Positions 32,461 through 43,929 are shown, counted from the stretch's first letter. The stretch is 64,000 nt of DNA from Gigaspora margarita (GCA_009809945.1 WTPW01000996.1:90723-154722); one strand, 5' to 3'. Program-made: numbers and translations. Notes: generated from the letters alone by a model not told the origin.

Positions 32461-34150
32461 TACAATAAAGATAAAATAAGCCAATATGACATTATTAATG
32501 ATTTTAATAACTATTCAAGTATTTAAAATTTCAAATCTTATTATAAATCTGATTTTAGTTTATTTGTTCTAAATCGAATAGAAGGCTTCAATTATTTGAA
32601 TAGATTATAATTTTATATTTTAATATTTTTGTTTTTGTAGTAGTTTATAAGATATAATTATTGTCCGAAGGACACTCACAGGTAGAGTAATACAGTCAGA
32701 GCATATACCCAATTTGGAGGTCGGTTAAAGCGGAGGGAAATTTTGATTGTATACATGTCATGTGTTGAGGTGGTACAAGATATTGATCACGGATAATTGA
32801 AGATAATTGAAGATAATCAATGTACAGTACATTGTTTTTTTTCGCGAAAAATTTTTTTGTTGTTTGTTGTGCAAGTTTATAAGCGAAACAATTTTTTTTA
32901 TAAGACTTTACGCAAAATAATTTCTTTTATTACAAGGAAGATTTTAAGTAAAGCAATTTTTTCTTTTTTTTTTTGTATGCTTTGAAGCGAAGCAGTTTTT
33001 TGGCGTAAAGAAAAGATTTTAAGCGAAGCTTTTTTTCCTTTTCATTAGAAAAAAAGAAAAATTTTAATATTTCTTTTTCTTTTTTTTTTTTCTAAATTTC
33101 TAGTTTTTTTTTTTAAGTTGATTGGACGGTGGCTATGGATAAAGAAAATGAAATTACGGGCCCTAGAAACACTGAGCTGTGGTCCCTTTTTTTTAATATA
33201 AAAGATCACTTTGAAGTACCGGACGAAGAGTTTGATAATATTTTGTGGCCTTTGGTCACGAATATATGGACTCTCTTTGACTTGTATAAATTTAAAAATG
33301 GCGACTTCTGGAAGGTTTATGTTTGCCGCTTTATAAAACATCGAAACTCAAGTACACGGCAAGAAGATGTTCCAATTGAAAAGCGAAGAAAAACAAATAT
33401 TCAACCAAGTGGGCTTTGCGAAGCCAAGATAAAAATAACATGGTCCGCTTCTTCCAAAATAGTTCGAATTGAACGTTTTAAAGATTCACCGGACCATGCT
33501 CATACCTTGGGTAAAAGTACATGGTTAAACGTTTGAGCGCAATTTGAACTTTAGTCGTGAATGAAGCCATTAAGAATTACACTCCAGTGGCAATTACAAA
33601 TGCTATAAAGAAATATGCAAAAAATGAATTAGATTTAGGTGATAGCATTGAGTATCTATAGCAAAGGGAGGTTGTAAATATTAGATATAAGATTCAGAGT
33701 TCTATGAACTCTCATTTAGTTGGTAATACAAATATTAGAATAGATATATCCGAAACTCTCTCATATTTAAAAGAAGAGGGATTTTATGCTGAACATTTTC
33801 GTATGTCTCAACAATTTACTGGAAAAAAAAATGCACAGAAGGTATAGTTTTTATAAACAATAGACAGATAGAAAAACTTCAACGCCACGGATGGCTTATA
33901 TTAATGGACTCCACTCATAAGATGAACAAATACGACTGGAGGCTTTTTATATTATATATCCGTGATAATTATGGATGTTGGGAAAGTGGTTCACATTTTT
34001 TTGTATGTACTGAGGATAGTGAAACTATTGCGAGGGCACTGCAATTAATTCGAAATAGATATCGGTATTGGACTCTGCGTTATATTATAATCGATCAAAG
34101 TAACACTGACGCCAATAGTATTAAAAAAGCATTCTGGTATTACTGCTGGA

Positions 34151-34364
34151 TAGTGTTTCGATCCTAATTTTGACAGGCCATCCGGATTCTATCAAATCCG
34201 GATTGAATCCGTATTAGATTATGTATAAAGCTAACTTTGAGCACATCTTTAGGTCTATAATTTAAGTTCGTTGACCAATCCTAGTAAAAATCTCTAGTCT
34301 GGATATCTGGATTTGTCTGGATTGAAGGATCAATCCAGATTTCGGATTTAGGATCGAAACACTA
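34151..34364. mobile_element. 214-bp hAT-type MITE in the MULE transposase (TSD CTGCTGGA)
   Basis: TAGTGTTTCGATCCTAA ... TTAGGATCGAAACACTA are perfect 17-bp inverse ends. CTGCTGGA occurs directly on both sides (34143-34150 and 34365-34372), and removing the insert rejoins the transposase reading. Internal AATCCGGAT/CTGGAT words form subterminal repeats. A right-end fragment of the same family occurs at 56440-56492. Confidence 0.9.
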
Positions 34365-35120
34365 CTGCTGGAAAACAAGCATGTGAAGTCTTATACTGCA
34401 TTGTCCATTTAATGCATATGTGGATTTTGAAAATTTACAAAAATCAAACTCGACATATTATGATGGAAGCTATGCATAAAAAAATAAAAATATGTTGTGA
34501 ACAATCTGTTCAAAAAGCAATTAGTACTTGTTCAGTTTCTGCTGTTTGCAATTATATTCAATGAAATTATGAAAAAACACATACCAATGGCCCTTTGGGC
34601 GTGATAGCATTCCCCACTTTTGCTTCAAATTACATTTACTAATGCATTAGAGTCTTACTATCATGAGTTAAAAAGAACAATATCTCACCTGCATGGCATC
34701 ACATAAAGTTATTCTTCTCGATTGTAAAAAACAAATCGATGCTGAAAGCGTTGCTTTTGACTTTCGTACAAAAAAAGCATCAGTTTATAGTATTGACGAC
34801 AAAATAATTAATGAAATTCACAAATTTTCTTATCCCGTGCAATCAATGCTTGTAAAAGAGGCTAGTGCAGTAATGGATAGGCTAGCGAAAGGCAAGGGTG
34901 CACCTGGACTTACTTCACTTAGTTGTTACTGTTCATTTTTTAATAAATATATATTACTATGCAAGCATATATTTCATGAACATATCTATGGAGCTAATCA
35001 ATTATTGACTGCTAAAGCCTGGAAAATATATCAAAGAATGTTTGAGGAAAATGGCTTTGAGGTGTATGAACGCTAAGAATTGGTAAATATAGAAGCTTCA
35101 GATAATAATATGAATTGAAA

Positions 35121-35512
35121 ATCGATTAATTACCAATCTGGATAAGATCGGCACTATAGCTATATTATTACTATATTTGGAATTGGGGATAAACAAATAT
35201 ATAAACAATATATTAGCAAATCTGTAGTAGGCGTAATAAAAAGTTTTTTTTATACTAAGTAAATATTATTTTTGGCTCTAAGTAAAGTTGTAGAGCAGGT
35301 TTTTGTGCGTCTACTGCCAAAATTTCATTAAAATCGGACTTGTAGATAAGAAGATATGAGTAAAAACGTCTTTAAAATTCTTTAAATCATATAAAAATTT
35401 TATATATACAGGCCTGATCCAGATTTTGTACTACCTTGTTTATATATTTGTTTTGCCCCAATTCTAAATATAGAAATATTGCTGATCTTATCCGGATTGG
35501 CAATTAATCGAT
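35121..35512. mobile_element. TIR element, GGATAAGATC family, copy 2
   Basis: TAATTACCAATCTGGATAAG and its inverse CTTATCCGGATTGGCAATTA bound 392 bp. The inner block TTGGAATTGGGG / CCCCAATTCTAAA is inverse too. It is the same family as 1492-2335 and interrupts the 3' part of the MULE transposase. Confidence 0.7.
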
Positions 35513-35584
35513 TAGTTAGCTAATCGATTAATTAATTAGTTGTCTAATCGATTAATCGATTAACCAACTAATCTGATTAATTGA

Positions 35585-35725
35585 TTTTATATTATTGCAA
35601 TTTATATAATTTGTGACCTTTGATTATTTTTTTTATGATTAAATGATTGTGATTGCAATCACAGTCATTTAATCATGAAAAAGATTAATCAGAGGGCACA
35701 AATTATACAAATTACAATAATCAGC
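35585..35725. repeat. Hairpin element centred on GATTGCAATC
   Basis: ATTGCAATTTATATAATTTG and its inverse CAAATTATACAAATTACAAT bracket inner arms TGATTAAATGATTGTGATT / AATCACAGTCATTTAATCA. Arms total ~65 bp each. Confidence 0.6.
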
Positions 35726-36294
35726 TTATTAATAAAAAATTTTAATTTTGTAATTGATTTTTAAATAATTTTAAACTAACATTTTTTTTTAACACTAGTT
35801 TCAGGACGAACTGCGGAAGAAAGAAATGCAGAAAACAGATGACACATTATGAACAAAATTACTGAAAGATTACGTGACAAATATTAGAGCGTTGAAGAAA
35901 GAGGTAGTGCTAAAAGGCAGTAGCTTTTATAACTAGACTAGAAAATAGATTAAATCCAATTTTCAGTATGAAATAAAAAAAAATAAAAAAAATAATGTAT
36001 TATTAATATTTATTAATAATTCTTTTTGGTCAAATTCATAGTTATCGCTTAAGCAAAATATCTAATACTTATAGAATTACCAACTTATACACTTACTGGT
36101 TCGAAATATCAAAATACTGGCTATATTTTATCATACTATATGGTAATAGATATTTTTTTTGTATGAGTTAAAAAAAAAATATTATAAATAAATATTGTCT
36201 AGGGACTGATCTTATATGTACAAATTACTATATTGCTAATCGCAAATATTATTACATTGCTAATCACAAATATTATATATACTTATATTATGTG

Positions 36295-36485
36295 CTTTTT
36301 TTTATTTTTTTAAATTTATTTAATTTTTTTTATTTTAAATTTATTTAATTTTTTTATTATTTTTTTTTAAATTTATTTAATTTTTTTTATTTTAAATTTA
36401 TTTAATTTTTTTAATTTTTTTAAATTTTTTTAATTTTTTTTATTTTAAATTTATTTAATTTTTTTATTTTAAATTTTAATTTTTT
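36295..36485. repeat. TTTATTTAATTTTTT low-complexity array
   Basis: Irregular tandem of TTTAAATTTATTTAATTTTTTT units near the MULE right end. Simple repeat without coding value. Confidence 0.7.
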
Positions 36486-36859
36486 TTTTATACGGTAATT
36501 TTTTTATTTATTGAACATATAATTAAAGTTTTTGCGCAACTGATGATTGGTTGAATATATGCATGTGATCGATTATAATATTGATTGATTGTACCACCTA
36601 AGTACATAACATGTAGACAATCAAAATTTCTCTTCACTTTAACTGACCACCCAATTTGGTCATCAATGATCTATACCTTATTTAATAATGATCATTAATC
36701 GGATGATTCCAGTTTTTTTTTTCGACATAATTGACCAATCAAATTTTAATAATTTTTATTATATTTTTCACTAAGAAAATTATAACTTTACAAGTTCTTA
36801 ACAAAATAGTATAAAAATCAAGATTCTAATTCTTCATGATTCTATGATTATATATACAA

Positions 36860-37685
36860 GTTTACTAACAGACCTAAAATGATATAACAAATATATGTTT
36901 AAAAAAAATTTTAATAAACATTTTTGCAATGAAATCAGCTATAACTCTGTGAGTCCTTGACCAAATAATCTAAAAATTAAAATTCTAAACCTTCTCAACC
37001 CTCTCTAAAAGTTTACTTAGAAGCACAAAGGCAGTTTCCTTTGGCTAACATATTCAAAATGATGTAACAAATATACTTATACTTAGAAAAAAAATTTTAA
37101 TGAATGTTTTTACAAAGAAAATTGATCATAGTTTCACATTTCCTTGACCAAATGATCTAAAAATTGAGATTCTAACCCTTCCTGATCCCCTTTATAAGTT
37201 TACTTAGAGAACTAAGGCTGTTTCCTTTGGCTAACATACCAAAAACGACATGACAAATATACTTATATTTAGACAAAAAATTTTAATGAATGTTTTCACA
37301 ATGAAATCGACCATAACTCTACGAGTTCTTGGCCAAAAAATCTAAAAATCGAGATTCTAACCCTTCTCGATCCTCTCTACAAGTTTACTTAGAGGCAATT
37401 AGACTATTTCATTTGGCTAACATGCCCAAAATGACATGATGAATATACTTATGTTTAAACAAAAAATTTTAATAAATATTTTTGCAATGAGATTGACTAT
37501 AACTCTACATGTTCTTGACCAAATAATCTAAAAATTGAAATTCTAACCCTTTTTGATCCTCTTGACAAGTTTACTTAGAGGCATAAAGGCTGTTTCCTTT
37601 GACCAACATACCCAAAATGACGTGACAAATATACCTATATTTAGACAAAAATTTTAACAAATGATTTTGCAAAAAATCGACTATA
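36860..37685. repeat. ~184-bp tandem satellite, about 4.5 units
   Basis: Unit landmarks GGCTAACATA..CAAAATGA occur at ~37050, 37233, 37418 and 37603 (spacing 183-185 bp), and a partial unit precedes at ~36868. Each unit carries ACGAGTTCTTGRCCAA, GATTCTAACCCTTCT and AAGTTTACTTAGAG. Divergence between units is roughly 10-20 percent by eye. Confidence 0.85.
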
Positions 37686-38320
37686 ATTCCATGAGTTCTC
37701 TACCAGATCTGTATTTGTTAACTAAATCTTTAAAAATGTATAATTTTGCACTTTTTGTTTCTGTTAAATTTGACACTACAAAAAATTGTTTAGTTAATAA
37801 GATTGTTTGCTCCAACTACAGAACTAGCAAAATTTGTGTCAAAAAAATCCCAATCTTAAGGTTTCACTTACTTTTTTAGTTCAATTTATAATAGGAGATT
37901 AATTGGGATGATCAAAAGTAGAGGTTTTATACTAACTATTCAAATATTGTTTAGTAACAAGTGAATATAAAAAATCTTGTGAATCCTTTAAAAGAAAATG
38001 ACACAAAAAAACATGACAAAGCCAATCAAAATTTACCAAATTTTATAGATCATTTTAGATCTTTGATTTCAATTTTGGTATATACTCTGATAGTAATAGT
38101 ACACCTGATATCTGTGTGTTAACAAATTCTATATTCTGATTGGATAGACTAGGTGTAATATAATAAAATAAAATTAGCCAAAACAATAGAAAATTGATGC
38201 TTATTGGCTAGATTAGGTGTAATATAAAAAAAACTTGCTTTTATATTTGCTCTTCAGATTTTGAATAGTTTCTATTTTTCTAGTTATATATACATATAAA
38301 TATATTAAAATATAATAATA
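37686..38320. other. Unique AT-rich stretch, no gene
   Basis: ORFs of ~70 codons only. The direct repeat TTGGATAGACTAGGTGTAAT / TTGGCTAGATTAGGTGTAAT (38140, 38206) is the only structure seen. Confidence 0.35.
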
Positions 38321-38324
38321 AAAA

Positions 38325-39290
38325 GGGTGTAGCAATTTAGGGAAGTTGGTAAGTTGTTACCCCAAGTGGCAGATCTAGGGTTCAAATTCCACTGGCGATG
38401 CTTTGAAAAATAGGCCTGTGTTCCAGTAACTGTTTCTCATCGATTGGTTGGGTACACTATCTGTAGCCCTTGGTACACCATCTCGAATAGGAGCTTTTGG
38501 GTGCACAAAATCCAAAGAACCAAAGAAATAGAAACCTATTTGGCAAGCCCTGAATAAGGAGTTAGTGAAGATTTTTGGTAGTGCTACCAAAGCCAGAACA
38601 TCAAAAACCGAAGCCAGAGAATCAAATGACAAGATTCTCGAAGAGGAGTTCACCAACCTGGTCGCTAGAGTCATACTAGAAGAAAAGAACCTATATTCCA
38701 GCAGTAGGTACCAAAAAAAGAAAGCTATATCGACCTTTTTGGGCTAACTGGTTTAGAAATTTGTGGATCTGGTGTAAGAACCAGTAGTATGGTGAAGTAG
38801 GTGCTAGAATCAAAGTAAACCTTGCAAGGGCAAAAAGTAGGTAATAGTAGCAGTTTAGGCTGATCTCTGAACTGCAAGTGGTCTGCCTCAGTAGATGCAC
38901 AAATTACTGAAGTGTAGGTATAGGACAGGAACTGCTCTACCAAGTGTTCTATGAGAATAAACTAGTCCTAAGAGAATTTTGTAAGCATCCAGGACTAACC
39001 TTAACTAACTAATGTAACAGAGGATTGTACTAGTAATACAAGTAGGATTGACAGATAAAGCAAGGACCAGAGGTTTAAATAGATAACTTCATAGTTGGGT
39101 TGCAGGTATAGCAACTAGTATAGACCTTCAGGCGGACTATTTAAATTAGACAACCAAAAGTTGTATATGTGGCTAGTTGTATTCTCATCAATATAACAAA
39201 TATCAGGTGCTCAAAGAGGTGCTCTTGATCCGTTTGCTTGAATAAAAATACCTTTTTCCAAAGTAAAAACTTTGACATAAAAAAATAAAA
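38325..39290 (+). mobile_element. Long tRNA-derived SINE, most complete copy
   Basis: The 5' head resembles a tRNA gene with a polymerase III internal promoter: A-box-like TTTAGGGAAGTTGGT (38336-38350) and B-box GGTTCAAATTCC (38379-38390). The ~900-bp body (AACCTATTTGGCAAGCC, GGACAGGAACTGCTCTAC, CCAGAGGTTTAAATAGA) and A-rich tail are shared with five other copies in the window. It is unusually long for a SINE. ORFs inside are not conserved. Confidence 0.7.
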
Positions 39291-39412
39291 AATATATATA
39301 TATAATAATAAAAATATAACAGTCAGCTAATATGTTACATAAAAATTTTTTATATATAAAATTACTATAAGATTTGAATTCATGATGTTTTTTTTCCTAC
39401 TTAGATAATAGA

Positions 39413-40197
39413 AGTAGGTTACCTTGTAAGAAAAATGAGTTATCTATATACTAAAGTTAAAATTTATCGTATTTTATGATAAAACTTTTTCTTATTAGGT
39501 AACCTATTTTGGGCTCTTAAGCAAAGTTGTTTAGCATATAATTTTATTTATATTTAAAATCAAAACATGCTTTTTTGAGCCTTTTACCAAGTGAAAAATA
39601 GGATTAAAGTTGAAAAAAATTTTTTCTAAAAAACTTTTTTAGAAAATTTTTTTTCTAACTTTAACCCCATTGTTCACTTAGTAAAAGGTTTGACAACAAT
39701 GCCGAAATAAAAAACGATGCCAAAAGGCACATTTTAATTTTAAATACAAGTAAAGTTATATGCTGAACAACTTTGCTTAAAAGCCCAAAGTAGGTTACCT
39801 AATAAGATAATTGGTTAAAGCAGAGGGTATTTTGAAAAATAATCTAATTTAACATTTATTTAGATTAAGGTTAGGACTAGAGTTATTTGTGTTATATTTA
39901 AAAGAACCTATTAGTAAAATTGCCTCCCTGACATATTTTATTAATGTATCAAAGTAGGTTTAGACTATTGTTTCTTGTATTTTTTGCATTTTTCTCTTTT
40001 TTCACTTGTTTTGTTTTTTCAGGATGATCTAGTTAGTCAAAATTTCGCAATTTGATTGGTCAATCGTCTGTTGATCATCAAAAATTCTCTCCGCTTTAAC
40101 CTATCTCCTAATAAGAAAAAAAGTTTTATCATGAAATACAATAAATTTTAACTTTAGTTTATAGATAACTCATTTTTCTTACAAGATAATCTACTTT
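39413..40197. mobile_element. Inverted-repeat element hosting a MULE derivative
   Basis: Arms GTAGGTTACCTTGTAAGAAA / TTTTCTTACAAGATAATCTAC and inner arms (AAGCAAAGTTGTTTAGCATA / TATGCTGAACAACTTTGCTT) match the architecture of 23645-24835. It is interrupted by the MULE-type MITE 39808-40106. Confidence 0.6.
39808..40106. mobile_element. 299-bp MULE-type MITE (10-bp TSD)
   Basis: Its ends contain GGTTAAAGCAGAGGG and the inverse CTCTCCGCTTTAACC, the same word that opens the 3.9 kb MULE at 32718. CCTAATAAGA flanks both sides (39798-39807 and 40107-40116). The interior contains a TTAGRG-family fragment. It is probably mobilised by the same transposase family. Confidence 0.75.
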
Positions 40198-40269
40198 TGT
40201 AGCCTAAGTAAAGTTGTTCAGAGCGGTTTTTATACATACTTTTTATTTTAAAATCAAAAATATTTGGTT

Positions 40270-40925
40270 TTGTAGGATGTGACACTTTAGAAAAGTGATC
40301 AAGATATCACTCCCAAGCAACAAATTGACAGTTCGAATTCTACTAACAATGTTTTAGAGTTAAATCTGTGTTCGGTAATTGTGTCTTATAATCAGTTGAA
40401 TGCAAAACCTGTAATCTTGGTTTTACCATCTTGAATGGGAGCTCATGGGCCAATAGTGTACAATATCACAAGTCTAAGAAACTGGAAAAACTTACAAGAA
40501 CCCGTTTGACAAAATCTGAGTTAGAAGATAGTGAAAATTAGTCCTTACGGTATATGCCAAAGAAAGTGGTACTATGATCAGAACAAACCTAATGAGGGCA
40601 GGTAGCCTTTGGTTACCAAATCTGGGTGATAGTACATGTATAGGACATGGAAGTTGTTCTAGTAGGCATTATATGCGAGAGTAAAATAGCCTTTAGATTA
40701 TTGATTATCTAAAAAGGGTTGTGGCCTTACAATATCTACTTAATGTGGTGCATTGGGTAGTAATAGGAGGACCATGAACTAGAGAGTTTAAATAGACAAT
40801 TTCTGTAGTTGGGTTGTAGGTATGGCAGCTAGTATAGAACCTTTAGCAGACTACTTAAATTAGTTCCAAAAGTGCATGTGTATCTAGTTGTATTCTCATT
40901 CATGTAACAAATATTATATCACTAT
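40270..40925 (+). mobile_element. Long tRNA-derived SINE, second copy with head
   Basis: Head GGATGTGACACTTTAGAAAAGTGATCAAG with B-box-like AGTTCGAATTC (40330-40340). The body ends with TTTAAATAGACAATT..GTTGGGTTGTAGGTATGGCA and GTAACAAATATTA. About 300 bp shorter in the middle than 38325-39290. Confidence 0.65.
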
Positions 40926-41138
40926 AACTTATAATAAAATTCTAGCTATAGCACATGGCCTCTATACTTCAAAAAAAAATATATTTGTTTTCAGCAAAGT
41001 TACATTTTTATTTTGTGCAAAATTAGTGAGATTTTTAAGCTAAATTTTTTTTCTTCTCCTTTTGTTCTATATTCCCAAAAATTTAATTTTAGATTAATAT
41101 ATAGAGGAAAGATATCATGAATTCAAAACATATAGTAA

Positions 41139-41304
41139 GGGGCGTGCCATTTATTATGTAATATTTTTTACTTAGTAGGCACATTTATCTATATATAGTA
41201 TGATCACTTTATCTAATTCAGATTGGTTAATATAATATATAGATGTGATCACTACTTCTAACCATATATCCATAGTAAAAATTATGTAATAAATGGTATG
41301 CTCC
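41139..41304. mobile_element. Tourist-like MITE, copy 2 (TSD TAA)
   Basis: 166 bp, GGGGCGTGCCATTTATTATG ... ATGGTATGCTCC, flanked by TAA on both sides (41136-41138, 41305-41307). Same length and ends as 24200-24365. Confidence 0.85.
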
Positions 41305-41381
41305 TAACTTTATATATTTTTTTATAAATTTATATATAACAGAAACTTAGTTATAAATAGTATAACAAATCAGTTGACTAA

Positions 41382-42236
41382 GGATCTTCCGTAACTCTAT
41401 CTGCTGATCACTTGTACCAACATATATGCTAACACTTCAGAAGTAACGTCTCAAAAAACAGTGGAAGAACTAAGAAAAACATGCATCTAGGCAGCTATTT
41501 TTTAGGGATACAGTTAACTGAGTATCTGCTAATAGCTTTAGAGTTTGTCACTCACCGCTTCAGCTTTGGCACTTGTCGTTTAAAGATAAAGTTCATAGAC
41601 TACCTGCTGACAAGCTTAGAGTTTATCACTTACCAAAATAGCTGGGGTTTGGAAAAGAATACTTGGTGGCGCTCTGATGGAAATGGGACCTTACAGGAAA
41701 AACTACTGTCTCTACTTTGGCTACAAGTAGACTTTTTGGTGTCGTTGGTTTGTGAAGAATTTTCAGAAAAGTGGGTATTTCGGCGTACCCCCTCCAAACC
41801 ATCTGTAGTGTTTACTGCTCCCAAAAAGAAAAGATACCGACCAAATTGGATATACCTGTCACGAGTAGCTTGAAAACAAGTGACGTGGACTGACGTGCGA
41901 GACTCTTGGAGAACCCACTTAAAGAAAATTCTAGAAGCTTTTTTCAAGCAGTCCGGTCTATATGACTGCTTTTCATTTAACATATTGGGGCCTGGGCTGG
42001 TTTTTGGCTGGGCAAGGTTATCGATGTTATCAATTTTTATTTTAAAGTCTGACAGGTTATCGTAAAGATAGTTTGTTCAGCTAATTCTGGGCCTCAGATA
42101 AAGATTGAATGGTAATGGAAGGCCATCATGAAGTCTGAGTTCTTATTTTTCAATATTTGTAAAATATTATTCTTTGTATGTAATAATATTAAATTCAATA
42201 AAGAAATCTCTGGTTGTAAAACGAAAAAAAAAAACA
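41382..42236 (+). mobile_element. Poly-A retroposon, copy 2 (18-bp TSD)
   Basis: The 855-bp insert is flanked by the perfect 18-bp repeat AACAAATCAGTTGACTAA (41364-41381 and 42237-42254). It ends AATAAAGAAATCTCTGGTTG + poly-A, that is, with a polyadenylation signal ~25 bp before the tail, as in a reverse-transcribed polymerase II transcript. The perfect duplication implies a recent insertion. Its start and the ACCCCCTCCAAA region match 9292-10353. The 130-codon ORF at 41481-41873 has no recognised domain and is not conserved in the other copy. Confidence 0.9.
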
Positions 42237-42289
42237 AACAAATCAGTTGACTAATAATTTTTTAAAGATTTTAATATTTATCACTAGTA

Positions 42290-42480
42290 TGATGTATCGC
42301 TACCTCCTGATCGACCAATCATTTTGTTTGTTTGTTTTTATATCATCGGCAAATTTTATATATAGATATATATCGATTACTAACTGATAAGATATATATC
42401 GATACTTAACACCCCTGTCGATTATTATCGATAGTGATAGTAATTGATATATATCCGGTTAATCAATATATATCAAATAT
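42290..42480. repeat. TATATATCGATT-rich element end
   Basis: Repeated GATATATATCGATT words on both strands beside AACACCCCTGTCGATTATTATCG. Similar DNA occurs at 5210-5420 and 43930-44160. The arrays may be the subterminal regions of one element whose middle lies in the gap. Confidence 0.45.
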
Positions 42481-42888
42481 GATATCAATTAATAATTATT
42501 ATATTCACATAATCATGCTTTTTGTGAATTTTTAAATGTTTTACAGGTTTTCGCAAGTTTTCACAATTTAATATAAAATTTTATATTTTTTATTTATTAT
42601 TATTATACATTATATTTTAAATTAAATATATGTTTTTACTCAATATTATATATTTTATTATATATTAATATATATTCTTTACAATAAAAAAAAAAACAAC
42701 AAAAAAACAAAACCAAAAAAATAATGAAAAAAAACGAAAATGAAAAATAGTAATATTTTAAACTACTTTCGCACTTTGTCGATAAAAATACTAGCCCTAT
42801 ATACTTATTTCCTCATTCTACAGTTGGCTCTTCTTTGTTTTAACTATCGTATTCACTTATATTCGCTTGTATTCGCTTATATTCGCTT
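42481..42888. repeat. Dispersed repeat family X, copy 3 (into gap)
   Basis: ACTACTTTCGCACTTTGTCG, ACTAGCCCTATATACTTATTTCCTC and the ATTCGCTTAT array match 3290-4200, then N begin. The repeat itself probably broke the assembly. Confidence 0.6.
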
Positions 42889-43798
42889 NNNNNNNNNNNN
42901 NNNNNNNNNNNNNNNNNNNNNNNNNNNNNNNNNNNNNNNNNNNNNNNNNNNNNNNNNNNNNNNNNNNNNNNNNNNNNNNNNNNNNNNNNNNNNNNNNNNN
43001 NNNNNNNNNNNNNNNNNNNNNNNNNNNNNNNNNNNNNNNNNNNNNNNNNNNNNNNNNNNNNNNNNNNNNNNNNNNNNNNNNNNNNNNNNNNNNNNNNNNN
43101 NNNNNNNNNNNNNNNNNNNNNNNNNNNNNNNNNNNNNNNNNNNNNNNNNNNNNNNNNNNNNNNNNNNNNNNNNNNNNNNNNNNNNNNNNNNNNNNNNNNN
43201 NNNNNNNNNNNNNNNNNNNNNNNNNNNNNNNNNNNNNNNNNNNNNNNNNNNNNNNNNNNNNNNNNNNNNNNNNNNNNNNNNNNNNNNNNNNNNNNNNNNN
43301 NNNNNNNNNNNNNNNNNNNNNNNNNNNNNNNNNNNNNNNNNNNNNNNNNNNNNNNNNNNNNNNNNNNNNNNNNNNNNNNNNNNNNNNNNNNNNNNNNNNN
43401 NNNNNNNNNNNNNNNNNNNNNNNNNNNNNNNNNNNNNNNNNNNNNNNNNNNNNNNNNNNNNNNNNNNNNNNNNNNNNNNNNNNNNNNNNNNNNNNNNNNN
43501 NNNNNNNNNNNNNNNNNNNNNNNNNNNNNNNNNNNNNNNNNNNNNNNNNNNNNNNNNNNNNNNNNNNNNNNNNNNNNNNNNNNNNNNNNNNNNNNNNNNN
43601 NNNNNNNNNNNNNNNNNNNNNNNNNNNNNNNNNNNNNNNNNNNNNNNNNNNNNNNNNNNNNNNNNNNNNNNNNNNNNNNNNNNNNNNNNNNNNNNNNNNN
43701 NNNNNNNNNNNNNNNNNNNNNNNNNNNNNNNNNNNNNNNNNNNNNNNNNNNNNNNNNNNNNNNNNNNNNNNNNNNNNNNNNNNNNNNNNNNNNNNNNN
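42889..43798. other. Assembly gap (910 N)
   Basis: Run of N between repeat family X and A-rich DNA. ORFs drawn across it are artefacts. Confidence 0.98.
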
Positions 43799-43929
43799 AA
43801 AAAAAAAACAAATAGATAAAAAAAAATAAAAAAAATAATTATCAAAGATCATTATTTTTATATGATGCACATGGATGCGCAACTGTGCAAAAATAAATAA
43901 AAAAAATAAATAAATAAATAAAATAAATA

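Larger units (their letters stand above)
33129..35971 (+). pseudogene. MULE transposase with SWIM zinc finger (broken)
   Basis: Pieces in order: an N-terminal ORF 33129-33536; a middle region with stops (33540-33850); the DDE-type core 33895-34150 (GWLILMDSTHKMNKYD with the first catalytic Asp, then IIIDQS with the second); after the MITE, 34365-34560 (YCIVHLMHMW); then 34693-35076 ending in a SWIM finger CYC-x9-CKH and an acidic stretch; and a last piece 35811-35971 (GRTAEERNAE ... LENRLNPIF). The enzyme would cut and paste MULE elements in the nucleus. It is disabled by several stops (for example TGA and TAG inside the last piece, near 35845 and 35885), a likely 1-nt deletion near 34137 and the MITE. 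The order and motifs match a SWIM-MULE family that I recall as common in Glomeromycotina. Confidence 0.85.
32718..36648 (+). mobile_element. Complete but dead MULE (3.93 kb, 11-bp TSD)
   Basis: The left terminus GGTCGGTTAAAGCGGAGGGA and the right terminus, inverse GGTCAGTTAAAGTGAAGAGA, continue as matching TIRs for ~48 bp (AAATTTTGATTGT.TACATGT). The direct repeat ACCCAATTTGG borders both ends (32707-32717 and 36649-36659). TIR length, 9-11-bp duplication and the enclosed MULE-type transposase with SWIM finger agree. Later insertions inside are a hAT MITE (34151-34364), the TIR element 35121-35512 and a hairpin (35585-35725). Confidence 0.85.

Noticed and set aside
36860..37685. Possible CRISPR-like array
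   Set aside because: Units are contiguous ~184-bp tandem repeats without short repeats separated by unique spacers, in a eukaryotic context.
41481..41873. 130-codon ORF as a host gene
   Set aside because: It lies inside a retroposon bounded by an 18-bp duplication, is not conserved in the second copy and has no recognisable domain.
42740..43882. Long ORFs of 320-359 codons on both strands
   Set aside because: They consist almost entirely of N from the assembly gap.
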